From assembly GCA_018712515.1 (NCBI GenBank), contig DVGW01000030.1, forward strand, positions 59,513 through 123,512: 64,000 nt of DNA, given 5' to 3'. Source of the DNA: Aphodovivens avicola. Its GTDB lineage: Bacteria; Actinomycetota; Coriobacteriia; Coriobacteriales; Eggerthellaceae. Of the stretch, positions 52,592 to 61,800 are shown in pieces. Position numbers and translations under genes: made by a program. The notes beneath the pieces are model-generated. The model worked only from the letters and a program-made list of their open reading frames with translations. It was not told where the DNA came from and did not search any database. The first letter of the stretch is position 1; every line of letters begins with the position of its first letter.

Positions 52592-53195
52592 TGTCCAATC
52601 CCTCCATCCAATCCTTTGATTCGTCCGGGCCTTCTTCGGGGTTCTGCCCGCCGGAAGCCCTGGGTGCCGAGGCGCTGATCGAAAGCGCCTCGTCGTACGC
52701 CTTGAGCCCGAAGCCGAACCTCGAGCAGATCTCCTCGGGGTCCGCCACCGACATGCCGGGCATGCGGGACAGGACGCCGAAGAGCTCGACGGCGCACTGC
52801 GCCTTGCTCTTCTGGGAGGCGTCGTTGATGCACAGGTCGACCATCTGCTTGAACCTCGCAGCGTCCACGAGCTCTCCGCCTGCCCGGAAAGCCAGCTCCT
52901 TCTCGTCCGCCTTTATCTGGACCACGTGGGGGATCTCGTCCCTCTCGGCCAGCAGGAATTGCCATCCGCGGCTTCTCGATGCCTTCGGGGTGCCTTCCTG
53001 GGAGTCGGCCTGCGCCGGTCCCGGGTCGATGTCGTAGTGGTGGACGCACATCCAGAGGCCCGTCTGCCCGAGGCGATCGAACCTGAGCTCGTAGTTGGTG
53101 AGCATGGCGTTGCCTCCGAAGGGTTGCGCCGCCGTGAAACGGCTGTCGTCGAAGACGTCGACCCGCCCGTTGTCGTAAGAGATCGCCACCTTCAT
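52575..53195 (-). CDS. Conserved ICE protein downstream of relaxase
   Basis: A 206-aa soluble protein whose ATG overlaps the relaxase stop (ATGA), so it belongs to the mobilisation operon. It begins MKVAISYDNGRVDVFDDSRF, a beta-strand-rich start that appears to describe a small N-terminal domain. A conserved-looking centre WMCVHHYDIDP and a helical C-terminal half with CAVELFGVLSRMPGMSV follow. No catalytic motif is recognised. Confidence 0.6.
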   Translation of the reverse strand: MKVAISYDNGRVDVFDDSRFTAAQPFGGNAMLTNYELRFDRLGQTGLWMCVHHYDIDPGPAQADSQEGTPKASRSRGWQFLLAERDEIPHVVQIKADEKELAFRAGGELVDAARFKQMVDLCINDASQKSKAQCAVELFGVLSRMPGMSVADPEEICSRFGFGLKAYDEALSISASAPRASGGQNPEEGPDESKDWMEGLDNEVPD

Positions 53196-54484
53196 CGCTG
53201 CCGCCCTCCCCTTGCATCGAACTCCCGCTCCTGCGTCGACAAGCTCTGCGATGACGTTATCGGATCGCTCTTCCAGCCGCCCTTCCCGTCGCCGCGGGCG
53301 ACTTGCCGACTCGTATCGTGGAGGGGCAGCGCCTTGCTCTTCGTCAGGAAGGCGCGCGCCCGCTCCAAGGCCTCGAGGTTCTCCAGGATGGCCCTCTCCC
53401 TGGTGGCGGGGACGCCGTTTCCGAGCCTTCTCCTTTGCGCCGCGATCGCCTTGTCTATGCCGTCGACGGACGCTATCCCCCATCTGCTACAGGTCTCCAG
53501 CGCCCTGGAGAGCGAGTCGAGCTCGCCGAGGTCCTTGAGCTCGACCGCCTTCTTGGCGAGCCTCAGAAGCTCTCTCGACGATGCGTCCGGCAGGTGCTCG
53601 ACCCGCGCGCCGACGAGCCTCCTTTCCAGTGCGGCCTTGCCGTAGGACGCCCCAAGGCGCTCTCCCGAGATGCGGCGGGCCGGCGCGTCGGAAAGCGAGA
53701 AGATCCAGTCCCGTCTGCGGGCGTGCGGGGAGTTGTCCTCCATGTCGACCCCCATCATCCCGAGGATCCTGCGGAACTCCCGCTCGCTCCTTGCCAGGCT
53801 CTTCGCGACGCTCACGCGGCTTCTGATGTCGGCGACCCAGGAGTATCCGCCGTTTTCCTCGGCCCTGCGCTCCGCCCGGCCGCGATAGGTCTCCTGCAGG
53901 GTCCGCGGCCTCGCTTGGGCGCCGGTTCCGTTCGACGAGAGACGCTGGAACCCCGTGCGGGGCTTCGGCTTCTCGTTGCTCAACGCATTGAGCCCCCGCT
54001 TCGCCGCCATCTCCTGCAGCGCCCGGTTGAGCTCGAGCGGATCGTCGGTGTGCATCCTCCTGCCCGTGACCACGTTCGTGTTGTTCACGACGATGTGCGC
54101 GTGGGGGATGCGGCCCTCGTTGTCGTCGTGGTAGACGATCGCGACGTGGTGTTCGGGGAAGAACCGCATGGCCCAGGCGAGCGACAGCTCGCGCAGCTCC
54201 TTGAGGCTGACCCCGTCTTCCGGCGAGGGCGATAGGACGAAATGCTTGAAAGTCCGCGCCCTCCGTCCTTTCCAGGGAGCGTCGTTGCCGCATTCCGTCC
54301 TGAAGGCGTCCATGGCCTTGGCCCATTCGAAGCGGCCGCCGACCTTCGGCTCCTCTGCGAGGTCCGCATCGGGCACCTCGGAGAAGTTGAGGAAGTCGCG
54401 CGCGAGCGCGCGCCCGTCCTTCTCCAGGTACCTCTGGACGGGGACGCAGCTTCCGTGGCCCGATATCGGCTTGAGCAGCGGCAT
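53192..54484 (-). CDS. Relaxase/mobilisation nuclease (MobA/VirD2 type)
   Basis: A 430-aa relaxase that nicks the transfer origin and pilots the strand. Tyr19 in VQRYLEKDG is the probable catalytic tyrosine. The histidine motif follows at about 112-130 (HHVAIVYHDDNEGRIPHAH), the three-His metal site of the MobA/VirD2 (PF03432) family. The remaining part is helical and basic. It lies 2 nt after the MobC-like gene. The MOBP or MOBQ class cannot be settled by eye. Confidence 0.88.
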   Translation of the reverse strand: MPLLKPISGHGSCVPVQRYLEKDGRALARDFLNFSEVPDADLAEEPKVGGRFEWAKAMDAFRTECGNDAPWKGRRARTFKHFVLSPSPEDGVSLKELRELSLAWAMRFFPEHHVAIVYHDDNEGRIPHAHIVVNNTNVVTGRRMHTDDPLELNRALQEMAAKRGLNALSNEKPKPRTGFQRLSSNGTGAQARPRTLQETYRGRAERRAEENGGYSWVADIRSRVSVAKSLARSEREFRRILGMMGVDMEDNSPHARRRDWIFSLSDAPARRISGERLGASYGKAALERRLVGARVEHLPDASSRELLRLAKKAVELKDLGELDSLSRALETCSRWGIASVDGIDKAIAAQRRRLGNGVPATRERAILENLEALERARAFLTKSKALPLHDTSRQVARGDGKGGWKSDPITSSQSLSTQEREFDARGGRQR

Positions 54485-54486
54485 GG

Positions 54487-54903
54487 CTACCAGCTCACGA
54501 ACACGGCCGACTCTAGCGCGGAGATGCTCTTCTGCAGCGTCTCTTGCTGCTTCCCGACGTGCTCGAGCTGCTGCTTGATCTCGGGGACGGCGAAGTCGAG
54601 GTAGTCGTATTTCAGGCTGCCGTTGCCAAGGTAGTAGTTGATCGAGTTGAGCGCATGCGTCGCCTGGTTGAGGTTCGTGCCGAACTTGCGCATCTCGCGG
54701 TGGATTCGCGCGATGCTGCCTCGGTCGATGGCGACGAGATGGATGTTCCCTTCCTCTATCGTCGGGGCGGGCAGTTTTGCCAGAAGGCGGATGAGCTCCG
54801 ATCTCGTCATCCCGACGCTTTCCGCCATCGCCTCGAGGTTCGCCTTCTCTTCAGCGGTCATGCGAATATGGAAGTCGCTTGTCCGGTTCTGCTTCTTGTC
54901 CAT
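54487..54903 (-). CDS. MobC-like relaxosome protein (ribbon-helix-helix)
   Basis: A 138-aa protein with an N-terminal RHH-type DNA-binding segment (DFHIRMTAEEKANLEAMAES, then MTRSELIRLLAKLPAP) and the MobC signature FGTNLNQATHALNSINYY. C-terminal helices may form a coiled coil. It should bind the origin of transfer and help the relaxase. ATG 54903 has AAAGGAAG upstream; a longer reading frame has no ribosome site. Confidence 0.85.
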   Translation of the reverse strand: MDKKQNRTSDFHIRMTAEEKANLEAMAESVGMTRSELIRLLAKLPAPTIEEGNIHLVAIDRGSIARIHREMRKFGTNLNQATHALNSINYYLGNGSLKYDYLDFAVPEIKQQLEHVGKQQETLQKSISALESAVFVSW

Positions 54904-55169
54904 CGTTGCTTCCTTTCTGCAGGGGCCAGCGGGGGCTCCCCCGCGACGGGGGCGGAGGCTCTCGGGGCATTTGCCACGAGGATCTCCGCGTCCCGAATCC
55001 CATGCACAGGGCTTCCGCGACGCTTTCCCGCGTGGATGCTGCCGCGTGGGGCGGAGCCTGCGCTCCCATTGGATCGTGAATGTATCCACGCAATGGGCTA
55101 CTTGCTAAACCCGGGGCTCACGGCCGATGGAGGAGGCGCCCTCATCCGCTGCGAGCCCCTGCCGAACGC
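54904..55169 (-). other. Candidate origin of transfer region (oriT), inferred
   Basis: This 266-nt stretch without a gene lies between parB and mobC. It contains the perfect palindrome GCGGGGG-CT-CCCCCGC (54929-54944) and a second pair of GCGTGGAT/ATCCACGC arms. Position directly upstream of the mobC-relaxase operon is where such elements usually hold oriT. No nic consensus could be identified with confidence. Confidence 0.4.
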
Positions 55170-56078
55170 CTAGAGGAGCCTTCCCAGCTCCTCGGCATGC
55201 CTTGCGATGGCTTCGATCATGCCTCGGTCCGCCTGCGGGAGAGGCGTTCGGTGCCTGGAGAGGAACTTCTGGAGCTCTCTGTCCGCCCGGCGCAGCCGGT
55301 CGTCCGCGTCGGCTCCCTTCGCGGTGTTCCTCCGGATGAAGTCGGTGGTGTCGCGCTTGCCGTATCCGCCTTCCTCGGCCCATTGGACGTGGAGTCTCAT
55401 CTGCTCCTTTTGGGGCACTTTGGCGAGCATCTTGATCGCCTGGCTCGAAAGGGCCCCCTCGTCCGCCAGCTTCCTCCATCCGAGGGAGAGGTCGTTCTCG
55501 ATCGTCGAGGCGAGCGCCTCCTGCCTCTGGATCGACTTGCCCGAGACCTTCCTCCCCGTCTGGCTGCTGATGATTTCCGCCTTGATGTCTTCGGTCCTCA
55601 TGCCGGAAAGGCGCGGGTCGCTTCCTCTCATGCGCTCGACCTCGGCCCCGAGCGCCCGCGTCGCGGCGGCGCGCTCCGTGACGGTGAGCTCCCTCGTGAA
55701 GTAGTTGGCGGCATGGAGGAGCACGATGGCCTGCTCGTCGGTGACGCCCTCGACGATCCGGCAGGGCATCCTCGCGTAGTCGTCGTCTTCTGCTGCGAGG
55801 AGCCTGTAGGCGGCCATGCGCCGGTGCCCGGATATCATCTGGAAGCCGCCGTCGGGGAGCTTCCTGACGAGCGGGATGTCCGTGAGCCCGTCCTTCCGGA
55901 TGGACTCTGCCAGCCTCGAGATCGCCGCCTCGTCCATCGAGTAGACGGCGTTTCCGGGATGCTCCGCGATGTCGGAGACCTCGATCTCCTCTATGGGGAA
56001 TCGCCTTCTGGTGGCGGCGCTCTCGTCAAGCAGCCCCGATATGGTGAACGCCCTCGCGGCGTCCCTAGGCGAGCTCAT
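55170..56078 (-). CDS. parB: ParB-like partition protein
   Basis: A 302-aa ParB/Spo0J-like protein. The ParB N domain shows IEVSDIAEHPGN, then the arginine patch region ISGHRRMAAYRLL (the GHRR catalytic/CTP motif). The middle contains an HTH-like part with KVSGKSIQRQEALAS. It starts 13 nt inside the end of the ParA gene. It probably binds centromere-like DNA on the element and stabilises its circular form. Confidence 0.85.
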   Translation of the reverse strand: MSSPRDAARAFTISGLLDESAATRRRFPIEEIEVSDIAEHPGNAVYSMDEAAISRLAESIRKDGLTDIPLVRKLPDGGFQMISGHRRMAAYRLLAAEDDDYARMPCRIVEGVTDEQAIVLLHAANYFTRELTVTERAAATRALGAEVERMRGSDPRLSGMRTEDIKAEIISSQTGRKVSGKSIQRQEALASTIENDLSLGWRKLADEGALSSQAIKMLAKVPQKEQMRLHVQWAEEGGYGKRDTTDFIRRNTAKGADADDRLRRADRELQKFLSRHRTPLPQADRGMIEAIARHAEELGRLL

Positions 56079-56832
56079 TCTCCACCTCCTCGGCCAGGGC
56101 GGCGTAGTCCTGCGCCGGCCTGCTCTCCGGCGCGTAGTCCACCACCGCCTTCCAGATCCACGATCCCTCGCTGACCTTCGTGGACGCATGGATGCACGTC
56201 TCGAACTGCCGGCCGTCGAAGAACCTGTCGAGGATCTCCGTCCCCGTCGCGTTGCTGCGCGTCTGGCGTCCGGGAACGCAGGTCCGCAGGATCCGGAAGT
56301 TCGGGGTCGGGAGCCGGAGCGCATCGCTCACCTGCCTCATCGCGTTGACCGTGAGGGCGGTGCCCCTCATGACCGACCCGTCGAGCTTGACCGGGATCAC
56401 CACCATGCCCCCTGCGGAGGCGGCGATGTAGGCGTTGATGGCCAGCCGCTTCATAACGGGCGAGCAGTCGATTATGGCGAGGTCGTAGTCGCCCGCCGCG
56501 TCGGCGAGCGCGAACTTGAGCGTCTGCTCGTGGAGCAGAAGCTCGTTCTGGTCGACCAGGTCGATGACTGAGGGGATCACCGACAGGCCCTCGACGCCCG
56601 TCTCGAAGGCGAGGTCCGCGACGGGGGCGTGTCCGTAGAGCAGCTCGATAGTGCTCCGCCTCTCCTCCTCCGCTCGGCCGTAGAGGCCGAAGTAGTCGGT
56701 CGCCGACGCCTGGGGGTCGAGGTCGACGAGGAGCACGCGCCTGCCTTTGGATGCGAACACGGACGCCAGGTTCACCGCGGTCGTGGTCTTGCCGACGCCT
56801 CCCTTGTAGTTGCTTATGGCTATCGTCTTCAT
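56065..56832 (-). CDS. parA: ParA-like partition ATPase
   Basis: A 255-aa ParA/MinD-family ATPase with the deviant Walker A KGGVGKTTTAVN (Lys9 and Lys15), Walker A' DLDPQASAT and Walker B DLAIIDCSP. It partners the overlapping ParB. Two 20-bp palindromes (56860-56879, 56899-56918) lie directly upstream and probably autoregulate the operon. Confidence 0.92.
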   Translation of the reverse strand: MKTIAISNYKGGVGKTTTAVNLASVFASKGRRVLLVDLDPQASATDYFGLYGRAEEERRSTIELLYGHAPVADLAFETGVEGLSVIPSVIDLVDQNELLLHEQTLKFALADAAGDYDLAIIDCSPVMKRLAINAYIAASAGGMVVIPVKLDGSVMRGTALTVNAMRQVSDALRLPTPNFRILRTCVPGRQTRSNATGTEILDRFFDGRQFETCIHASTKVSEGSWIWKAVVDYAPESRPAQDYAALAEEVENELA

Positions 56833-56859
56833 CTCTGGCCTTTCGGGTCGCTATCAATG

Positions 56860-56918
56860 ACCGTACGCAACTGTACTGTATCCACAGTTTAGCATATGAC
56901 AGTACGGAACTGTACTGT
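56860..56918 (-). promoter_or_regulatory. Paired palindromic operators upstream of parA
   Basis: ACAGTAC-N6-GTACTGT at 56899-56918 is perfect and ACCGTAC-N6-GTACTGT at 56860-56879 has one mismatch; their centres are 39 bp apart. Both have the inner sequence G(C/G)AACT. They sit 27-86 nt before the parA start, so they are likely operators or parS-like centromere sites for the Par proteins. Confidence 0.65.
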
Positions 56919-56964
56919 TCAATTCGAACAGAAGGGCTTGCGGCGCGACGCGCGGGCGAGGCTC

Positions 56965-57019
56965 GCGTTAGGTCCGCGTTAGGTTCGTGTGAGGCCGGTG
57001 TGAGATCCGTGTGAGATAG
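56965..57019 (+). repeat. Five tandem 11-bp iterons
   Basis: Repeats GCGTTAGGTCC, GCGTTAGGTTC, GTGTGAGGCCG, GTGTGAGATCC and GTGTGAGATAG follow without gaps with a period of 11 bp, about one helical turn. They lie between the Par operators and the gene at 57064; a -10-like TACAAT follows at about 57025. They may be a centromere or replication/regulator binding site. Confidence 0.7.
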
Positions 57020-57063
57020 GGTCTGTACAATGGACGGGAAGGTTCTTTCGGATAGGGGGTGCG

Positions 57064-57336
57064 ATGATCAGCGAAGAAGAATACCGTCGGATGCTGGAAG
57101 ACCACGAGGTGGCCTATTTCCGGGCGGATCTCGCCCTGTCCGACCCCGAGAGCTACAGCCCGGAGGAGAAGGCCGAGATAATCGAGGGCATGCGCTCGAG
57201 CACCGAGGAGGTGGAGCGGGCGATGCGCGAGGACTTCGAGTCGATGCCCCCGGAGATGAGGGAGCGCATGTTCGGGATGCTCGCCTCCTCGGGGCCGGGG
57301 GCGAAGGAGTTCTGGTCCGACCTGCTGTTCGGCTAA
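57064..57336 (+). CDS. Small acidic protein next to par iterons
   Basis: A 90-aa acidic, helical protein rich in Glu, Met and Ser (SYSPEEKAEIIEGMRSS; RAMREDFESMPPEMRERMFG). No family recognised. Divergent from parA and expressed from DNA next to the iterons; GGGGG precedes the ATG. It could be an accessory stability protein. Confidence 0.55.
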   Translation: MISEEEYRRMLEDHEVAYFRADLALSDPESYSPEEKAEIIEGMRSSTEEVERAMREDFESMPPEMRERMFGMLASSGPGAKEFWSDLLFG

Positions 57337-57351
57337 GGCATCCGTCGCAAT

Positions 57352-57380
57352 CCCTTCCAAGCTATCTGAGCTTGGAAGGG
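57352..57380. terminator. Hairpin after the small acidic gene
   Basis: A perfect 12-bp inverted repeat (CCCTTCCAAGCT / AGCTTGGAAGGG) with a 5-nt loop starts 16 nt after the stop. No U-tract follows. Confidence 0.5.
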
Positions 57381-57458
57381 GCGAGAGTGCAGAGAGCCCT
57401 CTCTCTGCCGGGGGTGCGGGGCGAGCAGCCCCGTGCGGGAGAATCTCGAGACAGCAAA

Positions 57459-57483
57459 AGCCCCCAGGGAAACCCTGGGGGCT
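57459..57483 (-). terminator. Terminator of the YraN-like gene
   Basis: The perfect 11-bp stem AGCCCCCAGGG/CCCTGGGGGCT with a 3-nt loop is followed on the minus strand by a short T run (TTTTG). Confidence 0.7.
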
Positions 57484-57508
57484 GATCCGATTTCGGCCCG
57501 AAAGCGTC

Positions 57509-57895
57509 TTATGCGGCCGAGTCGGCGAACTCCCCGCAGCCGAGGGCGTTGATGTGGTGCCTCAGCAGGGCGCGACTTTCGTCGATGGCCATCAGGGCTA
57601 TCAGGTCGAACCGGATGGCGACGTCCGCGAACTCCTCGGCGTGCTCCGCGAGCCATCTCGCCGCCGCGATCTCCATGCGCTGGCGGCAGCCGGCGGGGTC
57701 TTCCTCGGGGAGGCCCTTGTCGATTCCCTCGCGGCCGGCGACGTCGATGAACACGATCGCGTCCCCGTCCCTGGCGACCAGGTCGACCGAGACCCCCTCT
57801 TCGGCGGACCAGGCCTTGTCGAGCACCTCGTAGCCCCGACGGTCCACGAACTTGGCGGCTGCCTCGATGGCGCGTTCCTGAATCTTCTCTGTCAT
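57509..57895 (-). CDS. YraN/UPF0102 family endonuclease-like protein
   Basis: A 128-aa protein of the YraN (UPF0102) type, a minimal restriction-endonuclease fold. It shows EAAAKFVDRRGYEVLDKAWS, then VDLVARDGDAIVFIDV, where Asp is the active-site acid; the usual lysine of the D-ExK set is replaced near VDVAGREG, so catalysis is doubtful. ATG 57895 has AAAGGGG upstream. Its role is unknown; it sits between the Par locus and the XRE regulator. Confidence 0.75.
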   Translation of the reverse strand: MTEKIQERAIEAAAKFVDRRGYEVLDKAWSAEEGVSVDLVARDGDAIVFIDVAGREGIDKGLPEEDPAGCRQRMEIAAARWLAEHAEEFADVAIRFDLIALMAIDESRALLRHHINALGCGEFADSAA

Positions 57896-58022
57896 GGCTG
57901 ACCCCTTTCGGTTTCGGGCTGGGCCCCTTGCCCAGCGCCTTGCGGCGCGAAGGGCGCACGGGTTCCGACGCCATGCAAGGGGGGGAGCGGAATCGGCCTG
58001 GCCGATCGTCTCCCGATGCCGG

Positions 58023-58080
58023 TTTTCGGAAAATCTTCCCGCCTTTCGTAAGAACATCTTTAGGGAAGAATTTCCGAAAA
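58023..58080. repeat. 18-bp inverted repeat upstream of the XRE gene
   Basis: TTTTCGGAAAATCTTCCC and GGGAAGAATTTCCGAAAA pair with a single mismatch around a 22-nt loop. It lies in the 484-nt gap 57896-58379 between the divergent YraN-like and XRE genes, in which I see no other feature. Confidence 0.65.
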
Positions 58081-58379
58081 GCGCCGCGGCCCTTGCATGC
58101 GCGCTCGGGTTCCGTGCGTGACTCGAGCGTCCGAAGGCGTGCGAGGGGCATGCGACGGGAAGGGGCGGCTCTTCCGGAGAGATGGGGCGTCCGCCTTCGG
58201 GCAGGGGCGTGCGGCAAATCCGTGTGGCGGGGTGCGGGACGGGGGCTTATAATCTAGGGCGAGAATATTGGGCTATTCGGCGCCGTGGGCGGCGCCTCCC
58301 ATGAGGACGCGTCGGGCCTCGACCCGGGTTCCCCCCGAAGTGCCGCGCGGGTGCCTGCATGGAGCGAGGAGCGGTCTGG

Positions 58380-58793
58380 TTGAGCGTAGGGAAAAGGATA
58401 AGGGCGGCGCGCGAGGCGGCGGGCATGACGCAGGCGGAGGTCGCGAAGGCGCTCGGGGTTTCGGAGGCGTCGATAAGGCTCTACGAGCTCGGGAAGAGGA
58501 AGCCCAATCCCGAGGTCTTAGAGCGCATCGCCGCGGCGGTCGGCATCGACGTCCAGGCCCTGCGGGAGATCGAGATCGAAAGCGTCCGCGACGCCCTGGA
58601 GGTGCTCTTCCGCCTCGAGGACTCCTGCGGGCTGACCCCTAGGCCGGACGGCACGCTGGGCGTCGACCGCACGGCCGAGCATGCCCCGAAGATGGCGGCC
58701 GCCATCGAGAAGTGGGCGGAGATGAAGCGCCGGCTCGACGAGGGCGAGATGGGTGAAGCGGACTACGAAGCCTGGAAGAGCCGGGTCAGGTAA
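58380..58793 (+). CDS. XRE family regulator upstream of the restriction system
   Basis: About 137 residues starting at TTG 58380 (GAGGAG 8-9 nt upstream; ATG 58359 is the alternative). The XRE HTH covers residues 2-60 (GKRIRAAREAAGMTQAEVAK, ALGVSEASIRLYELGKRKPN). A helical tail of 75 residues follows. It is 60 nt upstream of the type ISP enzyme in the same direction and may act as its controller (C) protein. Confidence 0.75.
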   Translation: MSVGKRIRAAREAAGMTQAEVAKALGVSEASIRLYELGKRKPNPEVLERIAAAVGIDVQALREIEIESVRDALEVLFRLEDSCGLTPRPDGTLGVDRTAEHAPKMAAAIEKWAEMKRRLDEGEMGEADYEAWKSRVR

Positions 58794-58853
58794 TCGCCCT
58801 CATCCGTGGAGAGGCGCCTGACCGGGTATCGGAGAAATCAATAAAGGAGCAAC

Positions 58854-61800
58854 ATGCAGTCGGTTTTTGATGCACTGGACCCCATTGTCAACTCGTCCGT
58901 CTCCGAAAGGGAGAAGGGCGCTAAATACGAGGCCGCATGCGTGTGGTTCCTCCGAAACGACCCCTACTGGTCCCAGAAGTTCGACAAGGTCGGCACGATA
59001 GAGCAGGCCCTCAAGTGGCAGGACTGCCCGATCAACGACACCCAGGACACGGGGATCGACCTCGTCGCCCTGGACGGGGCCAACGGCGAATGGTGGGCGA
59101 TCCAGTGCAAGTGCTACGACGGGGAGAAGACGCTTCCGAAGGGGATCTGCGATTCCTTCTTCGCCCGCGCGCTCGGCGATCCATCGATAAGCCAGTACAT
59201 GGTCATGACTTCGGCGAAGGGGCCGGGCAAGCATCTCGAGAAGCAGATAGAGAACACGGGCGCGATGCTGGTCGACACGGCGAAGATGGAGGCGTCGCGC
59301 CTCGACTGGTCGCCGTTCGTCTACGGCGTCGAGAGCGTCGAGCGGGAGACCTACGATCCACGCCCGCACCAGCGGGAGGCGATCGAGGGGGTCGAGTCCG
59401 CGTTCACTGAAAATGATAGGTGCAAGGCGATCATGGCCTGCGGCACGGGAAAGACCCTCATGTCGCTGCGCCTCGCCGAGGACTACCTGAATGGCAGCGG
59501 GCTCGTCCTGTTCTGCGCCCCCTCGATCTCCCTCGTCGGGCAGTCGATGCGCGAATGGCTCTCCCAGTCGCGCGCGAAGCTGTCGCCCCTGGTGGTGTGC
59601 TCCGACTCCAAGGCGTCACGCCAGGAGGACGCCATCCCCACGACACTCGCCAGCTTCGAGTACCCCGCCACCACGCATCCCGACCGCCTGATGGAGCACT
59701 ACGCGGCGAGCCGCAGGAGGAACCCGGACGGCCTCGTGGTCGTGTTCTCGACATATCAGTCGATCGACGTCATCCACCAGGCCCAGGAGATGGGCCTGCC
59801 GGAGTTCGACCTCATCGTCTGCGACGAGGCCCACCGCACCACCGGCAGCGCGCTTCCGGGCGTGTCGAAGAAGGACGCCTCGGCCTTCATGAAGGTCCAC
59901 TACGACGAGAACGTACGGGCGAAGAAGCGCCTCTACATGACGGCGACCCCGCGCATCTACGGCGAGACCGCCAAGAGGAAGGGCGCGGAGGACGACTTCA
60001 CCATCGCCTCGATGGACGACGAATCCCTGTACGGCCCCGTCGCCTATCAGATCAAGTTCGGCGAGGCGGTCGAGAAGAAGCTCCTTACCGACTACAAAGT
60101 AGTTGTGCTGGCGGTCGAGGAGGACGCGCTGCGCGGGCGCATGCCGGAGACCGACGACGACGGCGTCGACGCGTACTCTCTGGACGCCGACGATGTCGGC
60201 AAGATCATCGGCTGCTGGAAGGGCCTCGCCGAGCACGGCGAGAACGCTCCCGAGGACGCCACGGGGATAGGCGACATGCTGGTCGTCGACGACATGAACT
60301 CGGAGCCCGGGAAGGGCATTGAGCCCCTGCACCGGGCGGTGGGGTTCTGCTCGACCATCGACTCCTCCAAGACCATCTGCGAGGCGTTCTCTCGCATCGT
60401 CGACAGGTACGCCCAGGCCGGGGGCGAGGACTTCGGGGTCAAATGTGTTCTCGACCACGTCGACGGCAGCATGAACTCCACGGACAGGAACCGGAAGCTC
60501 GCATGGCTAGGTGGCGAAGTCCCCGAGGGGGAGTGCAGGATACTCACCAACGCGCGCTGCCTCGCGGAGGGCATCGACGTGCCCAGCCTCGACGCGGTGA
60601 TCTTCTTCAATGCCAAGAACTCCACGGTCGACATCGTGCAGGCGGTCGGCCGCGTCATGCGCCGCGCAGAGGGGAAGGACTTCGGCTACATCATCCTCCC
60701 CATATTCGTCCCCGCCGGCATGACGCCCGAGGAGGCGCTCGACGACAGCAAGGTGTTCGCGAACGTCTGGAGCGTGCTGCAGGCCCTGCGAAGCCATGAC
60801 GAGCGAATCGAGGCCAAGGTGAACGCTCTCGCCCTCGAGCAGAGCGCCCGCAAGAACAGGATCGACCCCGGCGCCGACCGCCACAAGGGCTGGGACGACG
60901 GGCTGCCGTCGAACAGGGAGCGCGAGGAGAGGCGTGCCGCCGAGATCGCCGAGAGCGTTCAGCTCAAGCTCTCACTCTTCCCCGTCGAGAGGTGGGAGAA
61001 GGCCATCACGACGACCCTAGTCAAGAAGTGCGGCACGCGCATCTACTGGGACGAATGGGCAGAGGACGTTGCGAGGATAGCGAAGCGCCACATAGAGCGC
61101 ATCGGCGAGCTGGTCGCCTCCAACGAGGAGGTCCGGTCCAAGTTCGGCATCTTCCTCGAAGGCCTCAGGGACTCGCTCAATCCGGGCATCGAGGAGCGGG
61201 ACGCCATCGAGATGATCGCCCAGCATATGATTACCATGCCCGTGTTCGACGCGCTGTTCGGCGATTTCGAGTTCGCGAGCTCGAACCCCGTCTCGATCGC
61301 GATCGACAGGTTCCTGGAAGTTCTTTCAAGTTACCGTATAGAGGAGGCGTCGGACGCCGCCGTCCTCGACGACGTCTATGCGAGCGTGCGGAGGCGCGCC
61401 GCGATGGTGCGCACGGACGCCGCGCGCCAGCAGCTCATTCGCGACCTGTACGAGCAGTTCTTCCGTGTGGCGTTCAAGGGGACGTCGGAGAAGATGGGCG
61501 TCGTCTACACGCCCACGGAGATCATCGACTACATCCTCCGCGAGACCGATCGCGTCCTGAGGCGGGGGTTCGGCAAATCGCTCGCAGACGACGGGGTGCA
61601 CGTGCTCGACCCCTTCGCGGGGACGGGATCGTTCATGGCGCACCTCATCGAGAGCGACCTGATTCCAGACGACAAGCTCGGGCATAAGTATCGTCATGAG
61701 ATGCACAGTAACGAGATCCTCCTCCTGGCGTACTACATCATGACGATCAACATCGAGTACGCCTTCCATGAGCGCATGGGTGGAGAGTACGTTCCCTTCG

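Noticed and set aside
56965..57019. CRISPR array at the short tandem repeats
   Set aside because: The 11-bp units follow each other directly without spacers and no cas gene is present.
57896..58379. ORFs in the gap between the YraN-like and XRE genes
   Set aside because: Only Arg-rich short frames without ribosome sites that cross a palindrome.
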